A stretch of 64,000 bases of DNA, taken from assembly GCA_020634165.1 (NCBI GenBank), contig JACKCF010000003.1, positions 248,001 through 312,000 on the forward strand, given 5' to 3'. Position 1 is the stretch's first letter, and every line of letters starts with the position of its first letter. The stretch comes from Anaerolineaceae bacterium (lineage in GTDB: Bacteria; Chloroflexota; Anaerolineae; Aggregatilineales; Phototrophicaceae). Positions 52,296 to 61,275 of this stretch are shown here, one piece after another. Below the pieces are notes generated by a model. That model made no database searches, was not told where the DNA came from, and saw only the letters and a program-made list of their open reading frames with translations. The position numbers and the translations under genes are program-made.

Positions 52296-52369
52296 GTAAC
52301 AAAGCCAATCGAGCGAATGCAGATTGGTCTATTAAGCAAATAGTGAGTCCAGTAAGGGTGGGAAAACGG

Positions 52370-53248
52370 ATGGATTACAAGTCACTCTCGCAAGAGCAGA
52401 TACAGCACTTCCTTGATTACGGTTTTATTCATCTGGAAGGCTGCTTTGACCCTGAGTTTGCCAAAAAATCGACCTCGGCAGCATTTGATCGCCTGGGGTA
52501 TCGCGAAGACGACCCTGCGACGTGGGAGCAACCCATCGTCCATATGCCAGCCGATAGCTATGTTGATGTCAAAGAATTCGCCCCCAAAGCCTACGATGCG
52601 ATCTGCGATTTGCTGGGTGGCGAAGATCGGGTAAAGACCCCTGTTCGCTGGGGTGACGGCTACATCATCAACTTCAAACTGGGCGCAGACCGTGATTGGA
52701 TGGCACCATCACCGGAAGCTGGTGGTTGGCACAAAGACGGCGATTTCTTCTGGCATTTTCTCGACAGCCCAGAACAGGGCTTGCTGGTCATCGTGGTATG
52801 GCGGGATATTGCACCCAAAGGCGGCGGGACGTTCCTAGCCTGTGATTCTGTCAAACCAATCGCTGAGTATCTGAATGAAAATCGCCAGGGATTGCATCCG
52901 TTTGAGGGTGGGTTTGGCAACTTCATCACGGAATGCACGGACTTCAGAGAAGTCACGGCCAAGGTCGGTGATGTCATCGTCATGCACCCCTATACGCTGC
53001 ATGCCTCCTCACAGAATCACTCTGGCAAGGCACGGTTTATCACCAATCCGCCGGTCGCGCTCAAAGAACCTATGAACTTCAATCGAGATGATCCCGCTGA
53101 TTACTCACCCGTCGAGCTAGCTGTGCTAAACGCTTTAGGCGTGGATCGACTTGATTACCAGCTTGAGGGTGAGCGTCGGCGTTTTGACGCCAAAGCCTAT
53201 CGGGAAGCCCGTGCGCGCGAAGCAAAGGCACGTGAAAGCACGACTTAG
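52370..53248 (+). CDS. Phytanoyl-CoA dioxygenase (PhyH)-type Fe(II)/2-oxoglutarate oxygenase
   Basis: A 292-residue protein; ATG 52370 follows AAGGGTGGGA. The start QIQHFLDYGFIHLEGCFD is typical of PhyH. The metal site is likely GGWHKDG (H-x-D) with the distal His in V-M-H-P-Y-T-L-H-A, and a following basic residue for 2-oxoglutarate. It lies between the xylanase and its importer. PhyH proteins oxidise varied small molecules and recur in sugar loci with unclear function; I cannot name the substrate. Confidence 0.8.
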   Translation: MDYKSLSQEQIQHFLDYGFIHLEGCFDPEFAKKSTSAAFDRLGYREDDPATWEQPIVHMPADSYVDVKEFAPKAYDAICDLLGGEDRVKTPVRWGDGYIINFKLGADRDWMAPSPEAGGWHKDGDFFWHFLDSPEQGLLVIVVWRDIAPKGGGTFLACDSVKPIAEYLNENRQGLHPFEGGFGNFITECTDFREVTAKVGDVIVMHPYTLHASSQNHSGKARFITNPPVALKEPMNFNRDDPADYSPVELAVLNALGVDRLDYQLEGERRRFDAKAYREARAREAKARESTT

Positions 53249-53467
53249 CCTTCCCCATTCCCTGCGGTTGGCACCCTACGCATCTGTATCGCCAACCTGA
53301 TACCCAATTGACGCCGGTATGTGAGCACCAATCACATTTTGCGATTTTTAGGGCGTATCCGAAAGTCCATGCCGTTTTGGAGGTGCATCGCCACAGATTA
53401 GTCAGAAATACTCGCTTCAACCAAACCACAATTTAGTTTCTAAACAACAGATTTTTAGGAGGCTCAT

Positions 53468-55408
53468 ATGCGTAGAGGATTTCACGTAGTGGTACTGATG
53501 CTGCTATTGACTGCCCTTTTTGGCGTCACAGCTTCAGCACAAGATATGATGTACAGCGAATCACCCATGCTGTCATCAATGGTCGATTCTGGCGAACTGC
53601 CAGCCGTAGAAGAGCGCCTGCCAGCTAGCCCGCGAGTCGTCGAACCCTTTAAAGAAGTGGGACAATATGGCGGCACGATGCGTGTTGGCTTTACCGGCAA
53701 TAACCCTGGCTGGGGCGGTATGTGGTACGTAACCGGCTGGGAAAATCTCGTATCCTGGGCACCGGATTTCTCCGGCGTTGTCCCGAACATCGCAGAAAGC
53801 TGGGAAATCAGCGACGATGTCCGCAGCTATACCTTCCACCTGCGTGAAGGCATGCGCTGGTCCGATGGCGAACCTTTCACCGCTGATGACATAATATTCT
53901 ACATTGACGATGTCCTTTTCAACGAAGAACTGCTGGTTGGCGGCCCTAGTGCCGACTGGTTACCGCGTGAAGGCGCTGAAGACTTCACTGCTGAAAAGAT
54001 TGACGACTATACCGTTCGCTTTAACTTCGCCAATCCGTATGGCACCTTCCTGCTGAACCTGGCCCAATGGAATGGCCGTCACATCACATGGTTCCCCAAG
54101 CACTATTTGACGCAATTCCATGCGGACTACAATGATGCCGTGGATGACATTGTTGCCGAAACTGATGGCGTCGAAGATTGGGTTGGCTTGTTCAATCTAC
54201 GGGCTTCCGGTCCAACAGATGACACCAACAATTACTTCAACAACCTGGACCGTCCGCTGCTGTTCCCCTGGATTCCGACTTCGGTTCTCGGTGGCAGTAC
54301 GCAGATGACTATGGTGCGCAATCCTTACTACTGGAAGGTTGATACTGAAGGTAACCAGCTTCCTTACATTGATGAGGTCATTGGTGTTTCCTATCAGGAT
54401 AATGAAGCACGTAACCTGGCACTGGCCAATGGTGACATCGACTACATCAAGGATGCCACCGGACGCGAGTTCTTCTTCGATGCGCTGGATTCTGGCGCTC
54501 CACTGAATATGTCGTTGCCGCTGAGTGATGCCGCTAATTCAAACTCTATTCACTTTAACCGCAATGCGCAGGACCCCGTCCTGGCAGAAATCTTCTCTGA
54601 CATCAACTTCCGTATTGGCATGTCACACGCCATCAACCGCGAAGAGGTCATCGAGATTGTTCACTTTGGCCAGGGTTCGCCTGCACAGGTCGGCCCGGTT
54701 GAAGATTCACCGCTCTACAATGAACGGTTAGCCAATCAGTACGTCGCGTATGATGTTGACCTGGCCAACCAATACCTGGATATGGTCGTGCCGGATAAGG
54801 ATGCCGACGGTTATCGTCTGCGCCCGGATGGCGAACGTCTGTCATTTGTTTTAACCGTTGTCAACGAGCTGGCATGGCAAGCAAGCTGGGTACAGGTCGC
54901 TGAACTGCTCATTGGTTACTGGGACGCTGTCGGCGTAGAAGTCCTGCTGAATGCTGTTTCTGATGACACCTTCACTGAGCAGCGCGAAAACAACAACCTG
55001 GAAGCCACCATGTTCACCGGTGAAGGCGGCGCTGGCCTGACGGCGATCCTCGACCCACGTTACTACGTCCCGGGCGAATTGATGGGTATGTACGGTAACG
55101 GCTGGTTCTACTGGTACACCAATGCACTGGAAGCCACCCAAATCGAGCCGCCTGAGGACATCAAAGAAATCCGTGTCGCCTATGAACAGGTCGGTCAGCA
55201 ACCTTCACTGGAAGGCCAGATCGAAGCTATGTCTGACCTTCTCGAAGTCGCAGCCGATAACTTCTGGGTGATTGGTATCTCGCGTCCCGCCCCTGGTTTC
55301 CAACCGTATCACCAGCGTTTGGGCAACTACCCCGACGAGTGGGTCAAGGGCTGGGTGGAAGGTGTCGAGAAGATCACCTATCCAGAGCAGTGGTATATCA
55401 AGCAATAA
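53468..55408 (+). CDS. Opp-type extracellular solute-binding protein of the xylan locus
   Basis: A 646-residue family 5 binding protein, the same length as the paralogue at 7463 and sharing the mature start QDMMYSESPMLSSMVDSGEL. The signal peptide ends A-S-A before Q-D; no lipobox. Family marks include LREGMRWSDGEPFTADD and SHAINREEVIEIVHFGQGSP. A strong AGGAGG site precedes the ATG. It is downstream of the xylanase on the same strand, so xylo-oligosaccharides are the likely ligands. A hairpin at 55436 follows the stop. Confidence 0.9.
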   Translation: MRRGFHVVVLMLLLTALFGVTASAQDMMYSESPMLSSMVDSGELPAVEERLPASPRVVEPFKEVGQYGGTMRVGFTGNNPGWGGMWYVTGWENLVSWAPDFSGVVPNIAESWEISDDVRSYTFHLREGMRWSDGEPFTADDIIFYIDDVLFNEELLVGGPSADWLPREGAEDFTAEKIDDYTVRFNFANPYGTFLLNLAQWNGRHITWFPKHYLTQFHADYNDAVDDIVAETDGVEDWVGLFNLRASGPTDDTNNYFNNLDRPLLFPWIPTSVLGGSTQMTMVRNPYYWKVDTEGNQLPYIDEVIGVSYQDNEARNLALANGDIDYIKDATGREFFFDALDSGAPLNMSLPLSDAANSNSIHFNRNAQDPVLAEIFSDINFRIGMSHAINREEVIEIVHFGQGSPAQVGPVEDSPLYNERLANQYVAYDVDLANQYLDMVVPDKDADGYRLRPDGERLSFVLTVVNELAWQASWVQVAELLIGYWDAVGVEVLLNAVSDDTFTEQRENNNLEATMFTGEGGAGLTAILDPRYYVPGELMGMYGNGWFYWYTNALEATQIEPPEDIKEIRVAYEQVGQQPSLEGQIEAMSDLLEVAADNFWVIGISRPAPGFQPYHQRLGNYPDEWVKGWVEGVEKITYPEQWYIKQ

Positions 55409-55435
55409 AGTAAGGACCTGACAGTATGTTCAATT

Positions 55436-55460
55436 GGGGTATATCCGCTGGGTATACCCC
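55436..55460 (+). terminator. Hairpin between binding-protein and permease genes (xylan locus)
   Basis: GGGGTATA (55436-55443) pairs perfectly with TATACCCC (55453-55460) over a 9-base loop, followed by TCATCCTTAT. It has the same place, size and loop length as the hairpin at 7420 in the paralogous operon. Confidence 0.7.
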
Positions 55461-55493
55461 TCATCCTTATGTGTAGCCTAAGGTAAGTTCGAC

Positions 55494-56483
55494 GTGAAAA
55501 AATTTCTACTTCGTCGTGCGATCTATATGGTCTTTACCGTTTGGATCATCACGGTGATAGCCTTTATCGTAATACAGTTACCACCGGGCGATTATGTTAC
55601 CAACATGGTCACGGAGATGATGGCATCTGGCACGGACGACATCGACCCCGCCATTATTGAACAGCTTCGCGATCAATACGGGCTAAATGACCCCATGCAC
55701 GTCCAATATCTAAAATGGATGCGTAACATCATCGTTGAAGGCGACTTTGGTTATTCCCTGGCATTTAAGCGCGATGCACGCGACTTAATCCTGGAGCGCC
55801 TGCCGCTCACATTTGTCGTCACGCTCTCAACCGTATTATTCGTATGGATTGTTGCCCTGCCGATTGGGGTTTTCTCCGCTGTCAGGAAATATTCGCTTGG
55901 GGACTATATCGCTACGTTTATTGGCTTTATCGGGCTGGCGACGCCTAACTTCTTATTCGCGCTGATTCTGATGTATTTGAGCTACAAGTACGGGGGACGG
56001 GCGCTGATTGGGTTATTCTCCGCTGAATATGTGGATGCGCCCTGGACCATGGCCAAAGTATTTGATTTGCTCAAACATCTGTTTATTCCCATGATTATTA
56101 TCGGCACATCCTTTACAGCAGGCCTTATCCGCACCATGCGTGCCAACCTGCTGGACGAACTCAATCGCCCGTATGTCGATGCCGCCCGCGCGAAGGGGCT
56201 TTCAGAAACGCGCCTCCTGTGGAAGTACCCGGTACGTTACGCTCTCAATCCTTTCGTCAGCACCATTGGCTGGGCACTGCCCGGTCTGGTCGCTGGTGAG
56301 GTCATCGTCTCAATTGTGCTGAACTTACCCACCTCCGGCCCTGTGCTGTTCAATGCCTTACTAGAGCAGGATATGTATGTAGCATCCGGCTTTATTCTGG
56401 TGCTCAGCGCGCTGACGGTTATTGGCACGTTCATTTCTGACGTCTTATTGGCAATCCTGGACCCTCGCATCCGGTTGGAATAA
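55494..56483 (+). CDS. Opp-type ABC importer permease (OppB-like)
   Basis: A 329-residue permease starting with GTG 55494 (KKFLLRRAIYMVFTVWIITV). About six helices; coupling loop VDAARAKGLSETRLLWKYPVR. Paralogous to the protein at 6413 across its length, including IQLPPGDYVT and P-M-H-V-Q-Y-L-K-W. It pairs with the OppC-like permease 13 bases downstream. Confidence 0.9.
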   Translation: MKKFLLRRAIYMVFTVWIITVIAFIVIQLPPGDYVTNMVTEMMASGTDDIDPAIIEQLRDQYGLNDPMHVQYLKWMRNIIVEGDFGYSLAFKRDARDLILERLPLTFVVTLSTVLFVWIVALPIGVFSAVRKYSLGDYIATFIGFIGLATPNFLFALILMYLSYKYGGRALIGLFSAEYVDAPWTMAKVFDLLKHLFIPMIIIGTSFTAGLIRTMRANLLDELNRPYVDAARAKGLSETRLLWKYPVRYALNPFVSTIGWALPGLVAGEVIVSIVLNLPTSGPVLFNALLEQDMYVASGFILVLSALTVIGTFISDVLLAILDPRIRLE

Positions 56484-56496
56484 AGGAACTGAAATC

Positions 56497-57645
56497 ATGG
56501 ATATCATACCGAATGCGCAACAGCAATTTGACGTCCCGGCACCGCCTGTCCAAACGCATGAAGTCGAGGTCAGCATTGAGCTAGCCTCACAGTGGAAGCT
56601 GATGTGGTGGAAGTTCCGGCGGCACCGTCTGGCAGTCATCGGCCTGATCGTTGTTGTTACGTACTATGGCGTTGCACTTTTCGCAGATTTCTTCGCACCA
56701 CAGGCGGCAACGACCTATATTGCCGAGTATGTGTATGCACCGCCTCAGCAAATTCATTTGTTTCGTGATGGCCAACTCGTCGGACCTTATGTCTTGGGCT
56801 ACACGTTTGAGCGCGACCCCGTTTCGTTCAAGAAGTTATTTGCAGTCGATGAAGAAACGGTCATCCCGCTTGGATTCTTCGTGCATGGTGAATCTTATAA
56901 GCTGCTAGGGCTTATCGAAACCGATATTCATCTGTTTGGCCCACAAGAAGCCGGACAGCCGTTTTATCTTTTGGGGGCAGATGCCCTGGGCCGCGACGTA
57001 CTGAGTCGTACTATCTTCAGCAGCCGTATTTCATTAAGTGTGGCCTGGGTTGGGGTCATTATCAGTATGGTACTGGGGATCGTCCTGGGCGGTATCTCCG
57101 GCTTAATGGGTGGCATCGTAGATAATCTGGTGCAGCGGCTGATCGAAGTAACGATGTCGATCCCACTGCTGCCGATCATCATCGCCGTAGCCGCGCTGGT
57201 CCCGATTGATTGGAGCGTGCTCCGTGTTTATACGATCATCGTCTTTCTGCTGGCGATCACAGGCTGGACCGGACTCGCGCGGGTGGTGCGCAGTAAATTC
57301 CTGGCACTGCGAGAGGAAGATTTCGTCCTTTCAGCGCGCCTGGATGGCGTTAGCACGATGGACCTGATCTGGCGGCATATGCTGCCATCCTTCTATAGCC
57401 ACATCATTGCATCGCTGACATTAGCCCTACCTGGCATGATTATCGCAGAGACAGCACTGAGCTTCCTCGGCGTCGGATTGCGACCGCCAGTGGTGAGCTG
57501 GGGCGTTCAACTACAGGATGCCCAGCAGATCAACGTGATTGCCAATTATCCCTGGATGCTGGTCCCTGCATTTGCCGTCATCATCATCGTGCTTGCTTTC
57601 AACTTCCTGGGCGATGGTTTGCGCGATGCGGCTGATCCATACTAA
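56497..57645 (+). CDS. Opp-type ABC importer permease (OppC-like)
   Basis: A 382-residue permease; ATG 56497 follows AAAGGAACT, and the longer frame to 56422 overlaps the OppB gene. The first helix is at about 45-66, then an outer segment of about 110 residues (Y-V-Y-A-P-P-Q-Q-I-H-L-F ... D-I-H-L-F-G-P) and the transport core from GADALGRDVLSRTIFSSR. The coupling loop is GVSTMDLIWRHMLP. Shares the long outer segment with the paralogue at 5240. Confidence 0.9.
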   Translation: MDIIPNAQQQFDVPAPPVQTHEVEVSIELASQWKLMWWKFRRHRLAVIGLIVVVTYYGVALFADFFAPQAATTYIAEYVYAPPQQIHLFRDGQLVGPYVLGYTFERDPVSFKKLFAVDEETVIPLGFFVHGESYKLLGLIETDIHLFGPQEAGQPFYLLGADALGRDVLSRTIFSSRISLSVAWVGVIISMVLGIVLGGISGLMGGIVDNLVQRLIEVTMSIPLLPIIIAVAALVPIDWSVLRVYTIIVFLLAITGWTGLARVVRSKFLALREEDFVLSARLDGVSTMDLIWRHMLPSFYSHIIASLTLALPGMIIAETALSFLGVGLRPPVVSWGVQLQDAQQINVIANYPWMLVPAFAVIIIVLAFNFLGDGLRDAADPY

Positions 57646-57675
57646 ACAACGCACGTCATAAAGATTGGTTTGACT

Positions 57676-58701
57676 ATGTCGGATATTTTGCTGGAAGTAA
57701 AAGACTTAAAAATCCACTTTTTCACGGATGAGGGTGTCGTCAAAGCCGTGAATGGCGTCGACCTGACCATTGAGCGCGGCAAAACGCTGTGTCTGGTTGG
57801 GGAAAGTGGCTGCGGGAAAAGTGTAACCAGCCGATCATTCCTAAAGATCATTCACAGCCCTGGCAAAATCGTCGGGGGCGAGATTCTTTATCACCAGCCG
57901 ATGTTAGGCGCCAGCAGTCCAATAGATATCGCCAAATTGGACGATAAAGGGTCCGACATCCGCCATATCAGGGGTAAAGAAATCTCCATGATTTTCCAGG
58001 AGCCGATGTCGTCCATCAGTGTGATGCACACAGTCGGAAATCAGATCATTGAGATGATCCGGCTACACACAGATGCTACCAAGCAAGAAGCCCGCGAACG
58101 GGCTATCGAGCTGCTGAGGCTGGTGGAAATCCCTAAGCCGGAGCGCCTCATCGATGAGTATGCTTTTCGGCTGAGTGGTGGTATGCGCCAGCGCGTGATG
58201 ATCGCGATGGCATTGTCCTGCAATCCAACACTGCTGATCGCTGACGAGCCGACCACTGCACTCGACGTCACAACCCAGGCGCAGATACTCGACCTGATGC
58301 GACGACTGCAAGATGAATACGGTATGGCGCTGCTGTTCATTACGCATGACCTGGGAGTCGTCGCGGAAATTGCCGATGATGTCGCTGTGATGTACCTGGG
58401 ACGTGTCGTGGAAAAAAGTGATGTCAATACGATTTTCCACAATCCGAAGCATCCCTATACAAAGGCTCTGCTGGAAAGCATTCCGCGTATTGCAGCGGAA
58501 CGGTCAGAACTCAATCCCATCGAGGGCATGGTTCCCAGCCCATTCCGGCGGCCCATGGGCTGTAAGTTCCACCCACGCTGTCGCGAGCGCTTTGCATCTT
58601 GCTCTAACATTGAACCTTCTTTGACCCAACTCGCTGAGAATCATGCTGTACGTTGCCTGTTGTATGAACAAGCGCTCCAGGCAGAAGGGGAAACGACCTA
58701 A
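57676..58701 (+). CDS. Opp-type ABC importer ATPase (OppD-like)
   Basis: A 341-residue ATPase; ATG 57676 gives MSDILLEVKDLKIHF (TTG 57670 is possible). Walker A GESGCGKSV, signature LSGGMRQRVMIAMA, Walker B LLIADEPTTALD, and the C-terminal C-K-F-H-P-R-C extension. Its stop is one base before the OppF-like start. Confidence 0.9.
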   Translation: MSDILLEVKDLKIHFFTDEGVVKAVNGVDLTIERGKTLCLVGESGCGKSVTSRSFLKIIHSPGKIVGGEILYHQPMLGASSPIDIAKLDDKGSDIRHIRGKEISMIFQEPMSSISVMHTVGNQIIEMIRLHTDATKQEARERAIELLRLVEIPKPERLIDEYAFRLSGGMRQRVMIAMALSCNPTLLIADEPTTALDVTTQAQILDLMRRLQDEYGMALLFITHDLGVVAEIADDVAVMYLGRVVEKSDVNTIFHNPKHPYTKALLESIPRIAAERSELNPIEGMVPSPFRRPMGCKFHPRCRERFASCSNIEPSLTQLAENHAVRCLLYEQALQAEGETT

Positions 58702-58702
58702 G

Positions 58703-59764
58703 ATGACACAACAAGTCGCAGTCGCACAAACAATGAACCTGGACGAACCTGGCAGCATGCTGGAAGTCCAGGACTTAAAAATGCACTTCCCTATTCACGC
58801 TGGTTTATTTTCTCAGACATCGGGCTACGTTAAAGCGGTCGATGGCGTGAGCTTCGACATCAAAAATGGCGAAACCCTCGGCCTCGTGGGTGAAAGTGGC
58901 TGTGGAAAATCGACAATTGGCCGCTGCATTGTCGGTGCATACAACATCACCGGTGGGCAGATTCGTTATTATACGGCGGATGGTCGAGCGGTTGATCTGG
59001 CGGGTCTCCATGGGCGAGAACTGCGGCCCTATCGTCACGATATTCGTATGATCTTCCAGGACCCCTATTCGTCGCTCAACCCACGTATGACGGTTTTTGA
59101 AAATGTCAGTGAAGCGCTTAGGGTTGCGGGTATCCCGCGCAGCGAAAAACAGGATCGCGTTGAGACAATGCTGCGCCGCGTTGGGTTACGGCCTGAATAC
59201 ATGTCACGCTATCCACACGCATTTAGTGGCGGCGAGCGCCAACGCATCGTGATCGCTCGCTCACTTATCACCAACCCACGCCTGATTGTGGCTGATGAGG
59301 CTGTGTCGGCACTCGATGTATCGGTACGGGCGCAAATCCTGAACCTATTGAAGGAGTTACAAGAGGAATTCCAACTCACTTATCTTTTCATTTCGCATGA
59401 TCTGAGCGTGATCCGCCATATTTGTGATCGTGTTGCTGTTATGTATGTAGGCAAACTGGTAGAAATGGCCGCAGGTGATGAGCTTTTCCGTAAGCCAAAG
59501 CATCCTTATACGGAGGCGCTACTATCGGCGGTACCTATCAATGACCCGCGTGATCGTGGTAAACGAGACCGCATTCGGTTGATGGGCGAAGTCGCCGATC
59601 CATCGAACCCGCCGAGTGGTTGCTATTTCCATCCACGTTGCAGCTATGCCGATGAAACCTGCCGTCTGGAAGAACCGCATGTCAAACGTGTGGGTAATGA
59701 AAAAAGCAAGCAGACAGCCAAGTGCCATTATGCTGAAGAGCTTGATCTACGCGGGGTTATTTAG
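58703..59764 (+). CDS. Opp-type ABC importer ATPase (OppF-like)
   Basis: A 353-residue ATPase from ATG 58703 (the earlier in-frame ATG at 58643 lies inside the OppD gene). The N-terminus has about 17 extra residues (TQQVAVAQTMNLDEPGS) before LEVQDLKMHFPI. Walker A GESGCGKST, signature FSGGERQRIVIARS and the C-terminal C-Y-F-H-P-R-C-S-Y motif mark OppF. Last gene of the xylan importer operon, followed by a terminator shared with the opposite strand. Confidence 0.9.
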   Translation: MTQQVAVAQTMNLDEPGSMLEVQDLKMHFPIHAGLFSQTSGYVKAVDGVSFDIKNGETLGLVGESGCGKSTIGRCIVGAYNITGGQIRYYTADGRAVDLAGLHGRELRPYRHDIRMIFQDPYSSLNPRMTVFENVSEALRVAGIPRSEKQDRVETMLRRVGLRPEYMSRYPHAFSGGERQRIVIARSLITNPRLIVADEAVSALDVSVRAQILNLLKELQEEFQLTYLFISHDLSVIRHICDRVAVMYVGKLVEMAAGDELFRKPKHPYTEALLSAVPINDPRDRGKRDRIRLMGEVADPSNPPSGCYFHPRCSYADETCRLEEPHVKRVGNEKSKQTAKCHYAEELDLRGVI

Positions 59765-59800
59765 TCCTAGTCCTACAAATGCTAATTCAGGTTATGCAAA

Positions 59801-59828
59801 AAAGGGACATCCATGAGGATGTCCCTTT
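59801..59828. terminator. Bidirectional terminator between convergent genes
   Basis: AAAGGGACATCC (59801-59812) and GGATGTCCCTTT (59817-59828) form a perfect 12-bp stem with a 4-base loop. Runs of A before it provide a U tail for the leftward transcript; the rightward transcript gets a short CCCUUU end. It separates the xylan importer from the gene at 59899. Confidence 0.88.
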
Positions 59829-59898
59829 GAAAAAAATATGGATTGCAACTACTTCCGTCGATCCCAGCCGCACTCAGCTAAAATCGTAAAGTTCAGCC

Positions 59899-61164
59899 CT
59901 AGTCATCGTCATCATCATCCGAGCCACGACCGGAGTTATCATCATCGTCATCATCATGGCCTGAATTATCGTCATTGTCGTCGTCATGACCTGAATTGTT
60001 GTCATTGTCGTCGTCATGATCGTCATCGTTGTCGTTTGAGTTGAAATTGCTGTTGGCGTTCGCGTTGTTATTGTCGTTTGAATTGTTGTTGCTGTTGGCG
60101 TTCGCATTGGTGTTATTGTTGCCGTTGTCATCATCGTGCATGTTGATTGACAAGATCACACCTGTTTGGGCATCAATCACGATATCAATGTCATGGGTTG
60201 TTTCGATGTCCCAGACCAGCGTGCCCCCGAACATGGTCTTCAGTTCAATTTCGGTGACGGTCGTATTGGGATAGATGCTCAGGACAATCGCAATGGCCTG
60301 GTCAGCAGTAATGGCTGTATCGACCGATGTGTTGTCGTTGTTATTGGCATTCGCATTACTGTTTGAATTCGCATTGTCATTGCTATTGGCGTTTGCATTA
60401 TCGTTGCTATTGGTGTTCGTGTTGCTGTTTTCGTTGTCGTTGTCATCATCACGACCAAAGGCATATTCGATCTCGCGAGCGAACATCATGCCATCCTGTA
60501 CGCGGACATGCAGCCGAATGCGAATACCTGCCATCAGTTGGTTCTTGATTTCTGCCCCTTCGGTCGAAACCATCTGGCCAGATACGACGATGAAACCCTG
60601 GCCAATCTGTTCAAGCGTACCTGTAAATTCAAACTCACCGGCTTGAAGCTGTGACGAATCGGAGGAATCATCTGATACATCGTCATCCGGGGTATAGAGT
60701 TCAACTTCGCGGGCAAGCCAGGTATTGGCAGCGACGGTATAGGCATGGACTTTGACCATCTGGCCGACAGTCACACCCTGCTTGATTTGTGCGCCACTGA
60801 CATCGATCATCTGGCCGTTTACAAACATATGCGGATCGGTGAAGGATTCCAGCGTGCCAATCAGTTCGGCTTCACCAACTTCCACATCGTCATCGACGTC
60901 GTTAACTTCGCGCGCCAGGATGCTGCCGTCGAGCAGCAAAAAGCCTTCTACTTCTACGAGTTCGTCAACGGTTATTGCTGTGTTAAGTTCAGCAGCGCGG
61001 ATATCAACATCCAGGCCGTTCACAACAATGCCATCCAGCGTCATGCTTTCGATGACGCCAACCAGTTCAACCTGGGGTACGGATTGGGCTTTAAGCGGTA
61101 TGGCTGCCAGAACCACGATAATGATGACTGCCATGAGTGTACGTAATTTGTAAGCTGTAGTCAT
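59899..61164 (-). CDS. Secreted DUF5666-repeat protein with PepSY-like domain and Asp/Asn-rich tail
   Basis: A 421-residue protein with a signal peptide (1-26, ending L-K-A-Q-S). Three repeated beta domains of DUF5666 type lie at about 32-90, 98-158 and 177-238 (each with a G-x-(I/L)-E or G-T-L-E strand and a terminal A-R-E-V/I). A 40-residue Asn/Ser/Ala/Asp linker leads to a PepSY-like domain (about 284-342) containing VLSIYPNTTVTEI and LVWDI. The last 75 residues are almost only Asp, Asn, Ser and Gly. The same PepSY-like block is in the protein at 61276. A metal- or surface-binding role is possible; function unknown. Confidence 0.72.
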   Translation of the reverse strand: MTTAYKLRTLMAVIIIVVLAAIPLKAQSVPQVELVGVIESMTLDGIVVNGLDVDIRAAELNTAITVDELVEVEGFLLLDGSILAREVNDVDDDVEVGEAELIGTLESFTDPHMFVNGQMIDVSGAQIKQGVTVGQMVKVHAYTVAANTWLAREVELYTPDDDVSDDSSDSSQLQAGEFEFTGTLEQIGQGFIVVSGQMVSTEGAEIKNQLMAGIRIRLHVRVQDGMMFAREIEYAFGRDDDNDNENSNTNTNSNDNANANSNDNANSNSNANANNNDNTSVDTAITADQAIAIVLSIYPNTTVTEIELKTMFGGTLVWDIETTHDIDIVIDAQTGVILSINMHDDDNGNNNTNANANSNNNSNDNNNANANSNFNSNDNDDDHDDDNDNNSGHDDDNDDNSGHDDDDDDNSGRGSDDDDDD

Positions 61165-61275
61165 TGCAAATCTCCTGATTTGACTGATGTTTTGTAAGCA
61201 CTACACCGATGTAGTCCATACAATCCAGAAAAAGTTTCGGCCAAATTTCAGGACTTTTGTACTGCTTCCGGCAAC

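Noticed and set aside
60030..60460. Repetitive bases that might suggest a CRISPR array or minisatellite
   Set aside because: The repeats are Asn/Asp/Ser codons inside an open frame, without constant-length spacers; they are a low-complexity protein segment.
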